From NCBI GenBank assembly GCA_033030425.1, contig JAUFSD010000009.1:124001-188000 (forward strand): a stretch of DNA of 64,000 nt. The letters run 5' to 3'. The notes below the pieces were generated by a model that saw nothing but the letters and a program-made list of their open reading frames with translations, was not told where the DNA came from and did not search any database. The stretch comes from Verpa conica. Lineage: Eukaryota; Ascomycota; Pezizomycetes; Pezizales; Morchellaceae. The position numbers were made by a program, and so were the translations under genes. Below are positions 32,777 through 44,500 of the stretch, piece by piece (within the stretch, counting starts at the first letter, position 1; the number at the start of each line of letters is the position of its first letter).

Positions 32777-34581
32777 CTAGAAGCTCCCAGCCTTCAAACT
32801 GGCTAGTTGTGGTGTTCCCGTTGTTGGAACTCCAGACCACTTAGTTTCGACAAAGGTCTAACATCAATTGTCAGCTTAATCCAATTCGAGGATAGTGAAA
32901 CATAGGAAAGGGGTTTAAATACTTTCATAATCCCATACTCCTTTTTATCAAAAGCATTATACAGCTCCTTAAACTCATCAATCTTGAAGCGATGTGTGAG
33001 GATGAAGGTGGGGTCAAAAACGCCATCCTCAATCTTCTTCAAGAGATCATGCCAGTACATGTGGACTGGGCACTGCAGCCAGTGTAAGAGACCATTTCGG
33101 GTGGAAATTAAATAATGAGCATCAACTTACTTGGCCAGCACCCTGCAGTGTGATACCCTTCTCCATCAGCGCGCCGATAAGGAATCCGTTTGTTAAAGCA
33201 GCGTAGTCCTGTGAAATTTGTCAATTGACTCCTCCTCCTCGCTTGGATGAGATACAGGTATACTAACAGCAATTAAAGAAATGGTCCCAAATTTTCTGGT
33301 AGCTCTCAAGCATTCGTTGACAATCTCACTGCTATCCGTCTCCAAGCCCACGGCACGCTGGACCTTGCTCACGATACCCTTCGCGTACCTAAGTAAATAA
33401 GGTTAGAAAACACGTTGAAACACACATGCAATATCATGAAGAATTATTGCACCTGAAACCAGCAGCATCAATAGCGCAATCAACACCATAGGGTTCCCTA
33501 TTCTGGATCTCAGCCACGACATCGCTAACCTCATCAAAGTTGATGGTCTCAATCCCAAGCTTCGTCTTTGCAAGCTCGAGTCTTTCTGGGACATTATCGA
33601 TACCGATAATTCTACGAGCACCCGCAAGTTGACACCAACGGGCGGAGAGAAGACCAATCGGTCCCAGTCCCTAAAAAGTATTAGTCCCCACTCCACCAAA
33701 CAAAGGCGTAATAAGGCGTACCCAGATTGCCACCGAAGAGCCCTCCTTTACGCGCGCACATTGGACAGCATGATAGGAAGTGGGCACGATATCTGACAAA
33801 TACAATGCCTTCTCATCCGGTACCGAGTCCGGGATCTTTAAGAGGTTATTATCGGCAAAAGGAACTCGGACGTATTCCGCTTGTCCGCCAGCGAAGCCAC
33901 CAGCAAAGTCTGGTTTATGCAGTCAGCTTGCGCACTCGACCAATCCAAACAGAAAAAGGTAAAAAAAAAAAGCCGAGCATACGTGAATAGCCGAATACCC
34001 CAGCGAATGTTTGTCCGTACATTTTTTCCTGGACAGAGGATTTGTTGGTTGTGTCGCACATTGACGACAAGCCTTCCTTACACATCTTACACTCACCACA
34101 TCTTTGGATATTTAGTTTTTTTTTATATCCAGTCGCAGCTTGGGAAGATAAACTCACGCAATCTGGAAGCTAGCAACAACTCGATCACCTTTCTTGAGTT
34201 TGGTAACCTCAGGGCCAACCTCATCGACGATACCCATAAACTCATGACCCAAGATATCGCCATCTCTCAATTCAACGATCCTTTAACGAATCAGTCTCTA
34301 GCTTATTAACTTCACAGAAACCTACATAAAAAAAGACAAACATACTCTTTGTGGTAAAGATGTAAATCGCTACCGCAAATTGTTGTGCCAGTAACCTTGA
34401 TAACAACATCCTTGGGGTCTGTAACAGCAGGGACTGGGACTTCCTCAACGCTCACGCTATCCTTCCCATGCCATCGGAGCGCCTTCATTGTGGTGCCATC
34501 TTCACGGTGCTTATATTCTGTCGATGTGGACACAGACTTACTCCCCATCACCTGCTCTGCGAGGTTTGCTGCAGCGTTCAT
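32777..34581 (-). CDS. Zinc-dependent alcohol/formaldehyde dehydrogenase-like enzyme
   Basis: Nine exons (34,346-34,581; 34,158-34,280; 33,983-34,101; 33,722-33,909; 33,453-33,670; 33,268-33,388; 33,131-33,208; 32,923-33,072; 32,777-32,857), 437 residues, with every junction in phase. It belongs to the medium-chain dehydrogenase/reductase superfamily. The catalytic zinc ligands are Cys69 in TTICGSD and His91/Glu92 in GHEFMG. Four structural-zinc cysteines occur in [15 protein letters not shown]. The NAD-binding loop is GLGPIG. It most resembles the glutathione-dependent formaldehyde-dehydrogenase-related group of fungi, so an NAD(P)-linked oxidation of an alcohol or aldehyde adduct in the cytosol is likely; the substrate is not fixed by sequence. 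The N-terminal ~30 residues are an extra Ser-rich segment. The final exon adds a short tail after [10 protein letters not shown]. Confidence 0.9.
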
Positions 34582-34743
34582 TTTGTTGTTTTGCGTTGTG
34601 TTTTATTGAAGCGAAATTAGGTTTAAAAGAGTAAGACAATCAAACAACTATTTTCGTGATGATAGTGATAGTAACTATTTTGTGATGGTAATTGATTTTT
34701 TACTCGTGAAGCCTATTTATTTATGATTTATTTATTATTGACG

Positions 34744-35073
34744 ATGCCGTCATTAATACATGTTTCAACTCCATCACCTCAACGCAACCTTAACGTCATA
34801 GTGACTCCCCCCAGCAGCATATCAAAGAATCCACCATCAAAACGCCGGAAGAAGCCTTACAACCCTACAGGGACAGCTAACGCGGAAAAGGAAACCTTCC
34901 AGTATATCAACCGGCTACAGTCCGAACAGGTTTTCCCTAATCATCCTGGTCAGGGTAACCCACTAGTATTAAATAAGCGAAAGGTTCTAGGCAGAAGGAC
35001 CAGTGTTCCTTTTAGCCTAGAGGGTGGTTATCTCCCTTCAAGCCGTAAATACCCTTCACTCGGTGCTGTGTAG
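34744..35073 (+). CDS. Hypothetical basic protein
   Basis: An ATG-started frame of 109 residues begins about 160 bp from the divergent dehydrogenase gene. It is Pro/Ser-rich at the start, has a basic cluster (SKRRKKPYNP) like a nuclear-targeting sequence, and a second Lys/Arg-rich part. An AT-rich 'tttatttatttatg' region precedes it. No family recognised, and chance cannot be excluded for a frame this short. Confidence 0.3.
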   Translation: MPSLIHVSTPSPQRNLNVIVTPPSSISKNPPSKRRKKPYNPTGTANAEKETFQYINRLQSEQVFPNHPGQGNPLVLNKRKVLGRRTSVPFSLEGGYLPSSRKYPSLGAV

Positions 35074-35450
35074 TCGAGTTAAGGCGAGACGTAGATCATA
35101 AGATTCAGCAACGTACCAGCTAGGGAGAATACAAAAGATATAAACCATTCCCCTGAATAACGTGGCAACGAAGATTCTAGCTCGTAGGCATGGGAATAAA
35201 AAGGTATAAAAAAAAATCTACTATATTTCCGTGGATCGTGTGAGCAGACATATAGTTGCCACTCCAATATGCAGGATATCAAGGATCCAGATGATTTCGT
35301 ATATATATATAGGATAACAAGTTTTTACAAAGAATCCGGGATAATAAATTTTATTTTGCGGTAGGAGAAAAAACCATTTTTGCCATGACATTTCGTACCG
35401 GACAGCAAAGGATCCGGCATATTAAGATCCGACATAGCGGGGTGCGACTA
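35074..35450. other. Intergenic, no gene seen
   Basis: AT-rich sequence between a small hypothetical frame and a MITE. Nothing further is recognised. Confidence 0.45.
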
Positions 35451-35624
35451 CAGTACACTCTCCCTATAAGAATACTGCCTATAAGAATAACCACTCTATA
35501 AGAATATGCATTCTTGGTCCCAACTAGATCAACAAAGTCATATTTCCTCTATTTATAAGATTTTTCATCTTATAAGGGTACTGAGGTTCGGTCCCAAGCG
35601 TATTCTTATAGGGAGAGTCTACTG
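35451..35624. mobile_element. 174-bp pogo/Fot1-like MITE
   Basis: The ends are inverted repeats of about 25 bp: 'cagtacactctccctataa' on the left and the inverse of 'cagtagactctccctataa' on the right, both followed by 'gaatac'. TA flanks both sides (35,449-35,450 and 35,625-35,626). Inside, the 'ctataagaata' unit is repeated further, and a 'ggtccca' stretch also occurs in both orientations. No coding capacity. Confidence 0.85.
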
Positions 35625-36861
35625 TATAAGTATGATTTTCTACAACGATAACACTTCATATACCCACTAACAACCCCGAGTGATTACTGTGAAAACCAAG
35701 TAATATGCAATTTCCCCCCTCTCCCCTTTTTCCCTTTTTTTTTCACTATGATATTACCAACTACAGAATAGAAAAAAAACTCGGAAACATTCGACAACCA
35801 CTTAAAAAAAACTCTCAGGTTCATCCCGACCGAGTGATCCAGGCGCCTTTTTTTCTCTTCTTCTCATCCGAATATCGGAGATTTATTCCACACGGAAGAG
35901 CATCACAAACGTTTCTAAATAGATAATGAACTAGCTAGTCTACGCATTTGATAAGTTAGTTGGTTAGTGATAACGCTCGGTTTAGCAAAAACTCAACTAG
36001 GGAGCTAGCCTACGGTCAGTTAAAATCTTTGTCAGAAGACCAAGAGAGACAAAGGAACTAATTAGAAACCCCCCCTAAACCCGAGCCCTGTAAAATACTA
36101 CAATAAAGAATTAGGAACTTGGGGTTTCTTAGAGCACACTACTAATTCAGTCGTTTGTGGGATGGCTTTGATCATACTATTATTATCTAGTTCTCGTAGT
36201 CCATCTCTCTCTACCATAATCTCATTTTGGCTCTTATAAACATGCTGTGGGATACTCCTCACTAGATGCCGTCTCTAATTCTCTCATGTCAGGTAGATGT
36301 TACTTCAGTGTTCTAATTGGTTCATTAGCCTGATCGTAACGGCTGATGTAGATAACCCAATTAGTGTTGGGGTTTCTTACTAAAACTCAGGGTTTCAGCT
36401 CTCATTAGAGATAATACCACGAGTTTCTCGAAATTAAAGAGTTACTACATAGATATCCTAATGCCGTTTTATGGGTTTTGCAAGAGAAAACTTGGCTTGG
36501 CTCAATAACGAGTGATATTTTGTGATTAAGTGTATAGGGAGTCGCCCTCCGAGGTAAAATTCCATAATTTTGGAGCCTTATAGTAAACTTCGATATATCC
36601 AATGATGCAATATCCTGGAAGAGTTTATGACAATGACCCTGGGATCACTAAATATGTATTTGTTTAATATGCTGCAGATTCGAAGCAAAATAGAGAAAAC
36701 TCCCACTTCTCCTTTTAAGCATATCGCTCAAGAAAAAATAATAATCAAAAACCAAAGGAAATATATGGTAGCTAGCGCATACACACTGAAAAGTAGACTT
36801 TTAATTTTTACCACCCATCCTTCATCTATCGTAACTAGTTATTCATAATCCGTTTGGTCTT
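35625..36861. other. AT-rich intergenic, no gene seen
   Basis: Between the MITE and the 3' end of the Ssz1 gene. Frames are short and A/T-dominated. Some short duplicated strings such as 'ggggtttctta' are present without clear boundaries. Confidence 0.45.
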
Positions 36862-38864
36862 TTACTCTGCCTTTTTCGGGCCATCGACATTTCCCCTAAC
36901 AGCTTGTTGCCCGCCAATGGCCCTCGCCGCAACAGTAAGACCCAATTCTTCGGTTACGTTGACAGTAACCTCGATCTTTGAGCCCTTCTTCACATCCTTA
37001 ATTCCTGCCTCCGCGATGACGCGATCAACCTTGAATACCCTGTTCTTGATGTCTTCCTCCTCTTCTTCCTCCTCCTCTTCACTATCGTCTTCTTCACCTT
37101 CCTCCTTAACACCATTACTTGGCTGCTTCTCCGGCTTAGTAACGACGATCTCACGTACACCCTCACAGATCCTTACAACAACGTCACCACCGTTAGGAGC
37201 AATAAATTGGGCTGTTCTACGTGCAGGAACAGCGGTCTGAGCCTCGAGAAGTGTCTGAAATGCCTCATCCGCGCCATCAATACAGACGCCAATAGATTTT
37301 GCAAGGTGGGGAGCAACGGTGACAGCAGGATGAGTTGATTGCTCAATGTCTTCCTGGTCGAATTCGGCGACAAGAGAAGCCTGGATGGCAGCACCACGGG
37401 CGGCAAGCTCAGAGGGGTTGAGAGCAACAGCAGATGTGGCGGGGGCGTTGATAGGGGTAGATTCGGGGAATATTTGAGCAAGGCGGGCAGCAATTTTAGG
37501 GGTGTGTGAGGTACCACCGGAAAGGATGACCTATAAAATGTTATTTTTTGAATATTCAGAAATAATGTTTGCAACTGACCTCCTCAATGTCTAATAGATC
37601 AAGGTCGGCCTTCGCGACAGCGTTCTCGGCAAGCTTAACAATCTGATCGAAAACCTTCTTGGAGAGCAATTCATATCGTAGTCGGTTCACAGTCGAATGG
37701 AAATCGTAACCGCCAGCCAACGATTCAATAGAGATGGTGGCGGATGTGCCAAGCGATAACGTCCTCTTTGTGCCCTCAGCCTCAAGCTTCATCCTGGCCA
37801 ATGAACGGGGAGTCTCTCTTGGGTCAATCTTATGCTTCTTTAAGAACTCTTTCGCGAAGTGATCTACGAGGACCTGGTCCAATTGAAGACCACCAAGCTC
37901 GTAGTCATGGGCAGTCGCAATGATTGTATACATTCCACCTCTAGATGAAACGACGGCGGCATCACAGCGGGTACCGCCAAGGTCTACAACCAAGATGGTC
38001 TTGTCGGTTGGGACAGTGCTATTTCTAGCATCGTATGCAAGACAAGCAGCGACGGGCTCGTGGATGATCTGTAAAACCTCCAACTCGGCAGCCTTCGCAG
38101 CGGCAATGAGGGCTTCCCGTTGGGCCTCGGAGTAATCCGTGGGAACGGTGATGACGCAACCAGTAACTTTGCTACCGAGGAAGTCAGATGCAGAGTCCTT
38201 TAGACGGACAAGATGGCGCCTAGCGATCTCAGAGATGCTGACAGGGGTAGCAGTCTCATCGCCGGTTTGTTGGAGGTTGAAGGAGGGGGTGCCATCAATG
38301 TCGACAGGGTGTGCCGAGTCGTGACTATTTGTGGGGTCGATATCGGCGAAGCTGACAGAGCGGCATCAATATTTTTTTTGCCAATCCTATGAGAATAAAG
38401 TAGAATTTATAGTTAGGGAGTTTATGATATTACCTCTTTCCGAGAAAATCACGGAAGTAAGCGACAGTATTCTTTGCATTCCTGACCAGATGTGACTTTG
38501 CTTGTGTCCCGTGATATTCTTCCGATCCGACGTAAGACAACACTGAGGGAATCTGCCTGTCTGCACTCGCCTCCATGTCAGCATCTATTTTTCCCCGACA
38601 CTATATAGACACTCGTTGATATAACATACCTCCCTCTTCATTTGCGATAACCTCAGCTTTCCCGTCCTATATGCATGAGAATTTATTAGTATATGTTCCC
38701 ACGATAGACAATCCCAACTCTAGTAAAACAAATAACTCCCAAGGGGGATTTGAACGAACTGGAGTAGTATATGCTATCGAACTGGTAGTGTTTCCAAAAG
38801 CGATACCAATGACAGTCTTTGAGTCGGCCTCAGGACTAGCCGGAGGAGAAGGTGCAGCGGACAT
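36862..38864 (-). CDS. SSZ1: Ssz1-type atypical Hsp70 of the ribosome-associated complex
   Basis: Five exons: 38,760-38,864; 38,630-38,666; 38,434-38,584; 37,580-38,351; 36,862-37,530; 577 residues, all phases consistent. It opens VIGIAFGNTTSSIAYT, the degenerate Hsp70 phosphate-1 loop typical of Ssz1, followed by DRQIPSVLSYVG. Hsp70 ATPase-domain blocks GCVITVPTDYSEAQREAL, IIHEPVAACLAYD and ILVVDLGGTRCDAAVV follow, then ILSGGTSHTPKI. The substrate-binding part is short, as in Ssz1 (yeast 538 residues), and carries an acidic insertion of consecutive Glu/Asp around residue 500. Ssz1 pairs with the J-protein zuotin at the ribosome exit to assist nascent chains. The start of exon 4 was chosen because it keeps the DIDPTNSHDSAHP segment in frame. 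Confidence 0.9.
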
Positions 38865-41525
38865 GGCGGTCTAGTTGATCTACCCCTATATAATTCAAAG
38901 ATGCCCTTTATAGAAACCCCGAGATACAATTCGATACTGGGGGGAGGGGTGTTGTTGTGGTTGATGCAGTGTAGTGGGGATGTCGAGCGTGGTGGGGGTT
39001 GTTCCCCTCAGAAAAAAGACGTGGGCAATTTTTCATTTTCCGCGCTAACGGTTGCCCAGCACGTGCACCTGGAAGAGCCTCAGTGGAGCAAGGCAAAACC
39101 GTCCACTGAATAATATAGGGCATTCCTGTTTAAGAACCGGTGTTTTGGAAAAGAAATTTACTCTCGGAGACTGGAATTGGCTTCGGTGAATTTTTGACAT
39201 ATTCTCTCTAGTCCATGGTCTCATCGGGTTCGGGTCTGTCTATGCAGGGCTCGGGCCATAGATCACAATGGGTATATCATGTATCAGTGTAGAGCACCCT
39301 ACAATAGGGTAGGGCACATATATGTGGCTCTATATATCATGGCCTCTAGTCTTCTGAGGGAAAGCCCTGGAAAGGGAAGCTCGTGAAGGATTTGTTTAGA
39401 CTTGCAAACAGCCTATTAGGAAAGCGGACTGCCGTTTGCCGTCCTAAGCGGATAACACCAGCAATTAAGATTATCAGTACAACGGCTTTCAACGATACCG
39501 TTATCCTCGGTCAGAGTCTCTTGGGACTGAGTAGGGCATGTACCCGATCACTGGTCGATCGATAGTGCTCTGTCCATCTGTCGGGGCAGTGTTGAGTAAA
39601 CAGTCGCGAGCACAGAGTAGAAGAGATCCCATAAATAGGCTAAAGTGAGAAAGAGGCGGCGGCTCAAGGAACCTTCAAACGAATGCGTAGAAGTTCGAAT
39701 TCGCCCTTTCCACCGGTACGAACCGCCGTCATCTCCGTTTTCACAAGGATGATTGCGCATTGATCACTCGATGACATTCGGTTTCAATAGAGGTGTACCC
39801 GGGGTGATTTCCGTCATGTGCAATTGGGCAAGGGCATGTACTCTATTGTACCGTGGACATTGGATACATGTAGCTGTGCATGCAAAGCAGATGTACATGT
39901 ACACAGCCAGTACATAGTACATCCCTAGATCCCTAGATACATAGATGAGAGAATTAAGGGTCAAGTGTGGGGTTGACACGGGTTCTCGGGCTGTACCTGG
40001 GAAAGATTTACCTGCAACACTGGTAACATCCGAGTCCAGAAAGGGGGGGAGGTCTGGAAACAACGCCCCGAGTGAGGTGAGATGTAACCAGGGGAGAGAG
40101 CGCTTAACCTATCACCGTTGAGACTGGCCAGCACAAAGGACCAAGATTGATGCGCGTGTGGTTGACAGGTTGCGTATTGTATCGTGGCTGATGTAGCCGA
40201 TGATATCAGCTGTGCTGCCTGCTCTCTCTACTCTGCTCTACGTAGATGGGTACATGTATATGATATGTATCTACATGTATCTACACAGTGATGTATTCCC
40301 CAGATGCCCCCGAATGAGGCTCGGCTATCCCACATCATGTACATAGATACATGTACATTGCACATTACATCCCAACACCATCCATGTAGTCAGATACAAT
40401 GAGATGTGTGACGTCTCTCCCCATAGACAATTGCCTAACCGGTGAAGTGGATATCTGTTTGCAGGGGGTCAAGAAGGTGAGCATGGCCATTGAAGCCAAC
40501 CCCCTTTTCACACACCCTGGCCGGTGAGGTCTAAACTGAAACGACAAGACACAAAGGGCAGAGGAAGCATCATGGAAGGGAAGATGCCCATCCCATCCCA
40601 ACGAGAAGGAAGATATCACAACATCCATTAGTATTGCAACCAACAAAAGATTGTATCTGTCTCTGTTTCTGCCTCTGTTTCTGCCTCTGTTTCTGTTTCC
40701 CTTTTTCTTTCTGTTTGTTTCTCTTTCTGTGTCTGTGTCTCTGCCTCTTTCTGCCTCTACCTCTCCATATCCTCCCTCTCCCTCGCAAGACAGGGCCCCC
40801 CTCTGTGCTACTCTACAGGGTCGTGGTTTTTTGGCTTCTTTTCTTTTCTTCCCTCCTGTAGTCAATCTCTCTATCGCCATCTCTTCCCCTTCTGTGTCTG
40901 TCTCATCTCATCACATCCATCAATCCCATCACTTTCATGATTCAGACGTCTAAAGATATCCCTACATAATATATTGCTTCTGGTTGCCATATTGGCCTTG
41001 CTCACGTACACGTTCACGCACACACACGGTCCGTGAGCCTCTGTTCCCTTTCAGTGTGAATATCCCACACAGGGAAAAAACAAATTATTTCTACATAACA
41101 AGTTTGTCCCTTTTTTGGATTATTCGGGGGGCTCCTGCATCTATTACTGCACCCGCCACCACCTTGAGCACCTCCACCACCTCCACCCGCAACCACTGGC
41201 CCACCACCTAAGATCTATCCATCCGTAGCCGAACCATATAATTCAGATCTGAGTTATTTCACTGGGCAGTCGGAACGAAAGAACACGAGTTGAGGCAGAG
41301 GGGGAAAAAAAGAAAAGAAAAAGAAAAAGAGACAAGGGACTGGATCACTCTAAACTCTCCCTCACTTCCCAAGAAAAATCACACATACACACGCGCTGCT
41401 TCACATACAATACCCTACAACTATATCACACTGCACTAGGCTTGCACGATCGCTCGCTGCTCTTTCCCGCAACGCTGGACAGAGCTGGAGCGCGGGATCA
41501 CGAATCACGTCCCTACAACTAGACC
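38865..41525. promoter_or_regulatory. Long divergent intergenic region with TACATGTA cluster
   Basis: This 2.6-kb stretch separates the starts of Ssz1 (-) and the kelch gene (+). Five exact copies of the palindrome TACATGTA occur at 39,865, 39,894, 40,251, 40,272 and 40,348. At 40,654-40,766 a pyrimidine tract is made of TCTGTT/TCTGCC hexamers. A small hairpin with 'ccctac...gtaggg' lies near 39,296-39,315. No credible coding frame. The last few hundred bases are the kelch gene's leader, rich in CACACA and purine runs. Confidence 0.5.
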
Positions 41526-44500
41526 ATGGCATTTCTTTTCGGCAAGAAGAAGGGGGCGCATGGTCATCGAGAAGGAACCCCCCCAGGCCCTACAGCAACA
41601 ACAGCACAAGGCTCAGGCCAGACTCCCTCGAGCTCTGCCAACACTCTGAACAGTCTCCAGAACGGTGCTGGCGCGACTTCGGCACCACAAGACCAGCGAC
41701 CTGTTGCTGCAAGCCCCCCATCTAATTCTTCCCCCATGAACTCGGTACCACGGTCAATGGGTCCGCTGCAACAAGCACCCGGAAAGGACATTGGTATGAC
41801 TAGCCCACAGCAACAGCAAGGAGGAGCGCTGGTACAGGTATGGGATCATTCTGTCTTGGGGGCTCTTTAAATCGTGTCCCGATATCTTTTTCGGGAGCTC
41901 ACCCTCTGAACTTATTTGAAGAAACCGCAGGTATCACCGTCCCAAGTGAATCCCGCCAACTCAGCGCTGTACCCGTGGTCGCAACGACGACTAACACTCT
42001 CATCTTCACACCCTTCACCATTCCCCCGATACGGCCATGCCGCGAATGGAGTCGCGGGAAAGGATGGTGATGTATACATCATGGGAGGATTGATCCGGTC
42101 ACAAACCGTCCGGGGTGATTTATGGATGATTGAAGGCGGAGGTAGTCAGTTGGCAGCTTATCCGGTAGTCACTACTAGTGAAGGACCTGGGCCAAGGGTT
42201 GGACATGCGAGTTTACTTGTTGGCAATGCGTTCATCGGTTTGTTTTCTTTCACCTCCGGACACAATGCGACAACCAACTAACACAGAACGCGCGGAATAG
42301 TCTTTGGAGGTGATACCAAATTGGACCCTGCCGATGTTCTTGATGAAACACTATATCTCCTAAATACATGTTTGCATCCCCCGCTCCATCTGTATGCAAT
42401 TGGATCGCTGACTCGGATCCACCAGCCACTCGCCAATGGTCACGTGCCAATACTCACGGCCCCCGGCCTGCTGGAAGGTACGGCCATACCATCAACATCT
42501 TGGGCTCAAAGTTGTACATTTTCGGAGGACAGGTAGATGGCTTCTTCTTTAATGACCTGGTCGCCTTCGATTTAAACACCTTACAAAGCAATGGTGCAAG
42601 GTGGGAGGAATTAATTGCAGCCAAAGAAGGAAGCCCGGATGTGCCCGCAAGCAGAACTAACCACACAGTCGTCACTTGGGCGGATAAACTCTATCTGTAC
42701 GTTTAATCCATTGTCGTGTTTCTACATAATCGTGGGCTGATTAGAGAATAAATGTAGGTTTGGGGGTACAAATGGTGTAATTTGGTTCAACGATGTCTGG
42801 TCCTATGATCCACTCACGAACCAATGGACACAACTTGACTGCATCGGGTATATACCTTCAGCACGGGAAGGGCACGCTGCATCGCTAGTTGGTGATGTTA
42901 TGTATATCTTCGGAGGGCGAACATCGGAGGGTGATGACCTGGGTGATCTGGCAGCGTTCCGGATATCTTCAAGGAGGTGGTACACGTTCCAGAATATGGG
43001 GCCATCGCCGTCACGACGATCAGGGCACTCGATGACTACTTGTGGACAGAAGATTATTGTTCTCGGTGGAGAGCCTAGTGTGCCAACAAGGAATCAAGAA
43101 GAGTTGCAATTGATATACATTCTTGACACTGCAAAGATCAGGTATCCTAATGACCACCAAAATCAATCTAATAGCCCTACGGGAAGCAACGAAAACAAAC
43201 GGTTACAGGGGGCCCGGAGCGGTTCAGTTGACAGCCCGGGTCCTCAACCCGATCGGGGCCAACCTAGGAAGAATGGGACAGGTACAAGGGAAAGTGTGAC
43301 TGCGGGCCTTCCCCAATCAAGCCCCCCAAATGGATCAAACCCACTAAATAGCAACAATACTTCTGGTGGAAGTGTAACCTCACGGCTCCCAAGGGCTTCC
43401 GCGGGAGCTCCAGCTGGACCTCCACCGAATCAACAGGCACCTCAGCCACGTACGAACGGAGCTGCCTCAGCCGGTCAAAGAAGTAGAACACCAACTGGAA
43501 CAGGAACACTGCCAAAGACAAGAGAGGTCACCTCACCTATACAGGAGCGACCTTCACCCGCGACTACTAACGGAACAAGGACCCCAACGGCCCCGCGGAA
43601 GCCTTCTGCGGATCAAGCTGCTGTTGTTGTAGGAAGGGAACGCTCAGGGTCTAGGCAGCAGGGTCCTAATCCTAATCTCAATGGTACCACAGATAACGAT
43701 AATTCTCCTACGTCAGCAACAACGAACCAGCCGAATAATTCTGTAGCGCAACAAAAGGGACTCACAAATGGCCAGACACTAAATTCTAGTTTTATTAGCC
43801 CAGAGCCGACAATAAGGCCTCAAGATGCATCGCCCGTCGAAGAAAAGCCCAGGGAACAGCCGAGGGAACAGCCGAGGGAACAGCCGAAAGAGCAAAAGTC
43901 TAGGGCAAGCAGGGGAAGTTCCTCAGGTGAAGGAGATATGCTCAAGGAATTCCAAAAGCTAAAGCATATGAACGACTGGTACGCATCAGAGTTAGCATTA
44001 GCTAGACGGGCGGGATACACGGTCCAAACAAGCAACAACGCGATCCTGGAAGAGCGGGGTGCCGATTCACTGCTTGAAGAGGAGCGTCCTTTCGTTGAGG
44101 CCATGCTGATTCTCAAGGGCGAGCTCCAAAAAGTCCAAGGCTCAGTAGACGCTCAAGCAGCTCAGGCTGCAAAGAAAATCCAGGAAGTAGAGCGACAACG
44201 GGATGTGGCAGTGCAAGAAGCGGTTTATGCTAAAGCAAAGCTGGCAGCATTAGGTGGTAACTCCACCCCTACACCCGGCGATAGGTCCGCGGATATGGCA
44301 AATATGGACGCGGAGAAGATGACGGATATGGGCCGGAAGCTAGCAGCGTCTTTGGCAGCCCAGGCTGAATTGAGTGCAAAGGTGGAGGTTCTTAATGCTG
44401 AAATTGCAGCTGAAAGAAAGGCCCGCCACCTAGCTGACGAGACTGCTGGGGTTGCGCAAAGCCGTGTTTCTGAGTTGGACGATTTCCGTAACCGTGCTGC

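Noticed and set aside
40651..40953. Plus-strand ORF rich in Leu/Phe/Ser/Cys
   Set aside because: It is a translation of the TCTGTT/TCTGCC pyrimidine repeat, not a gene.
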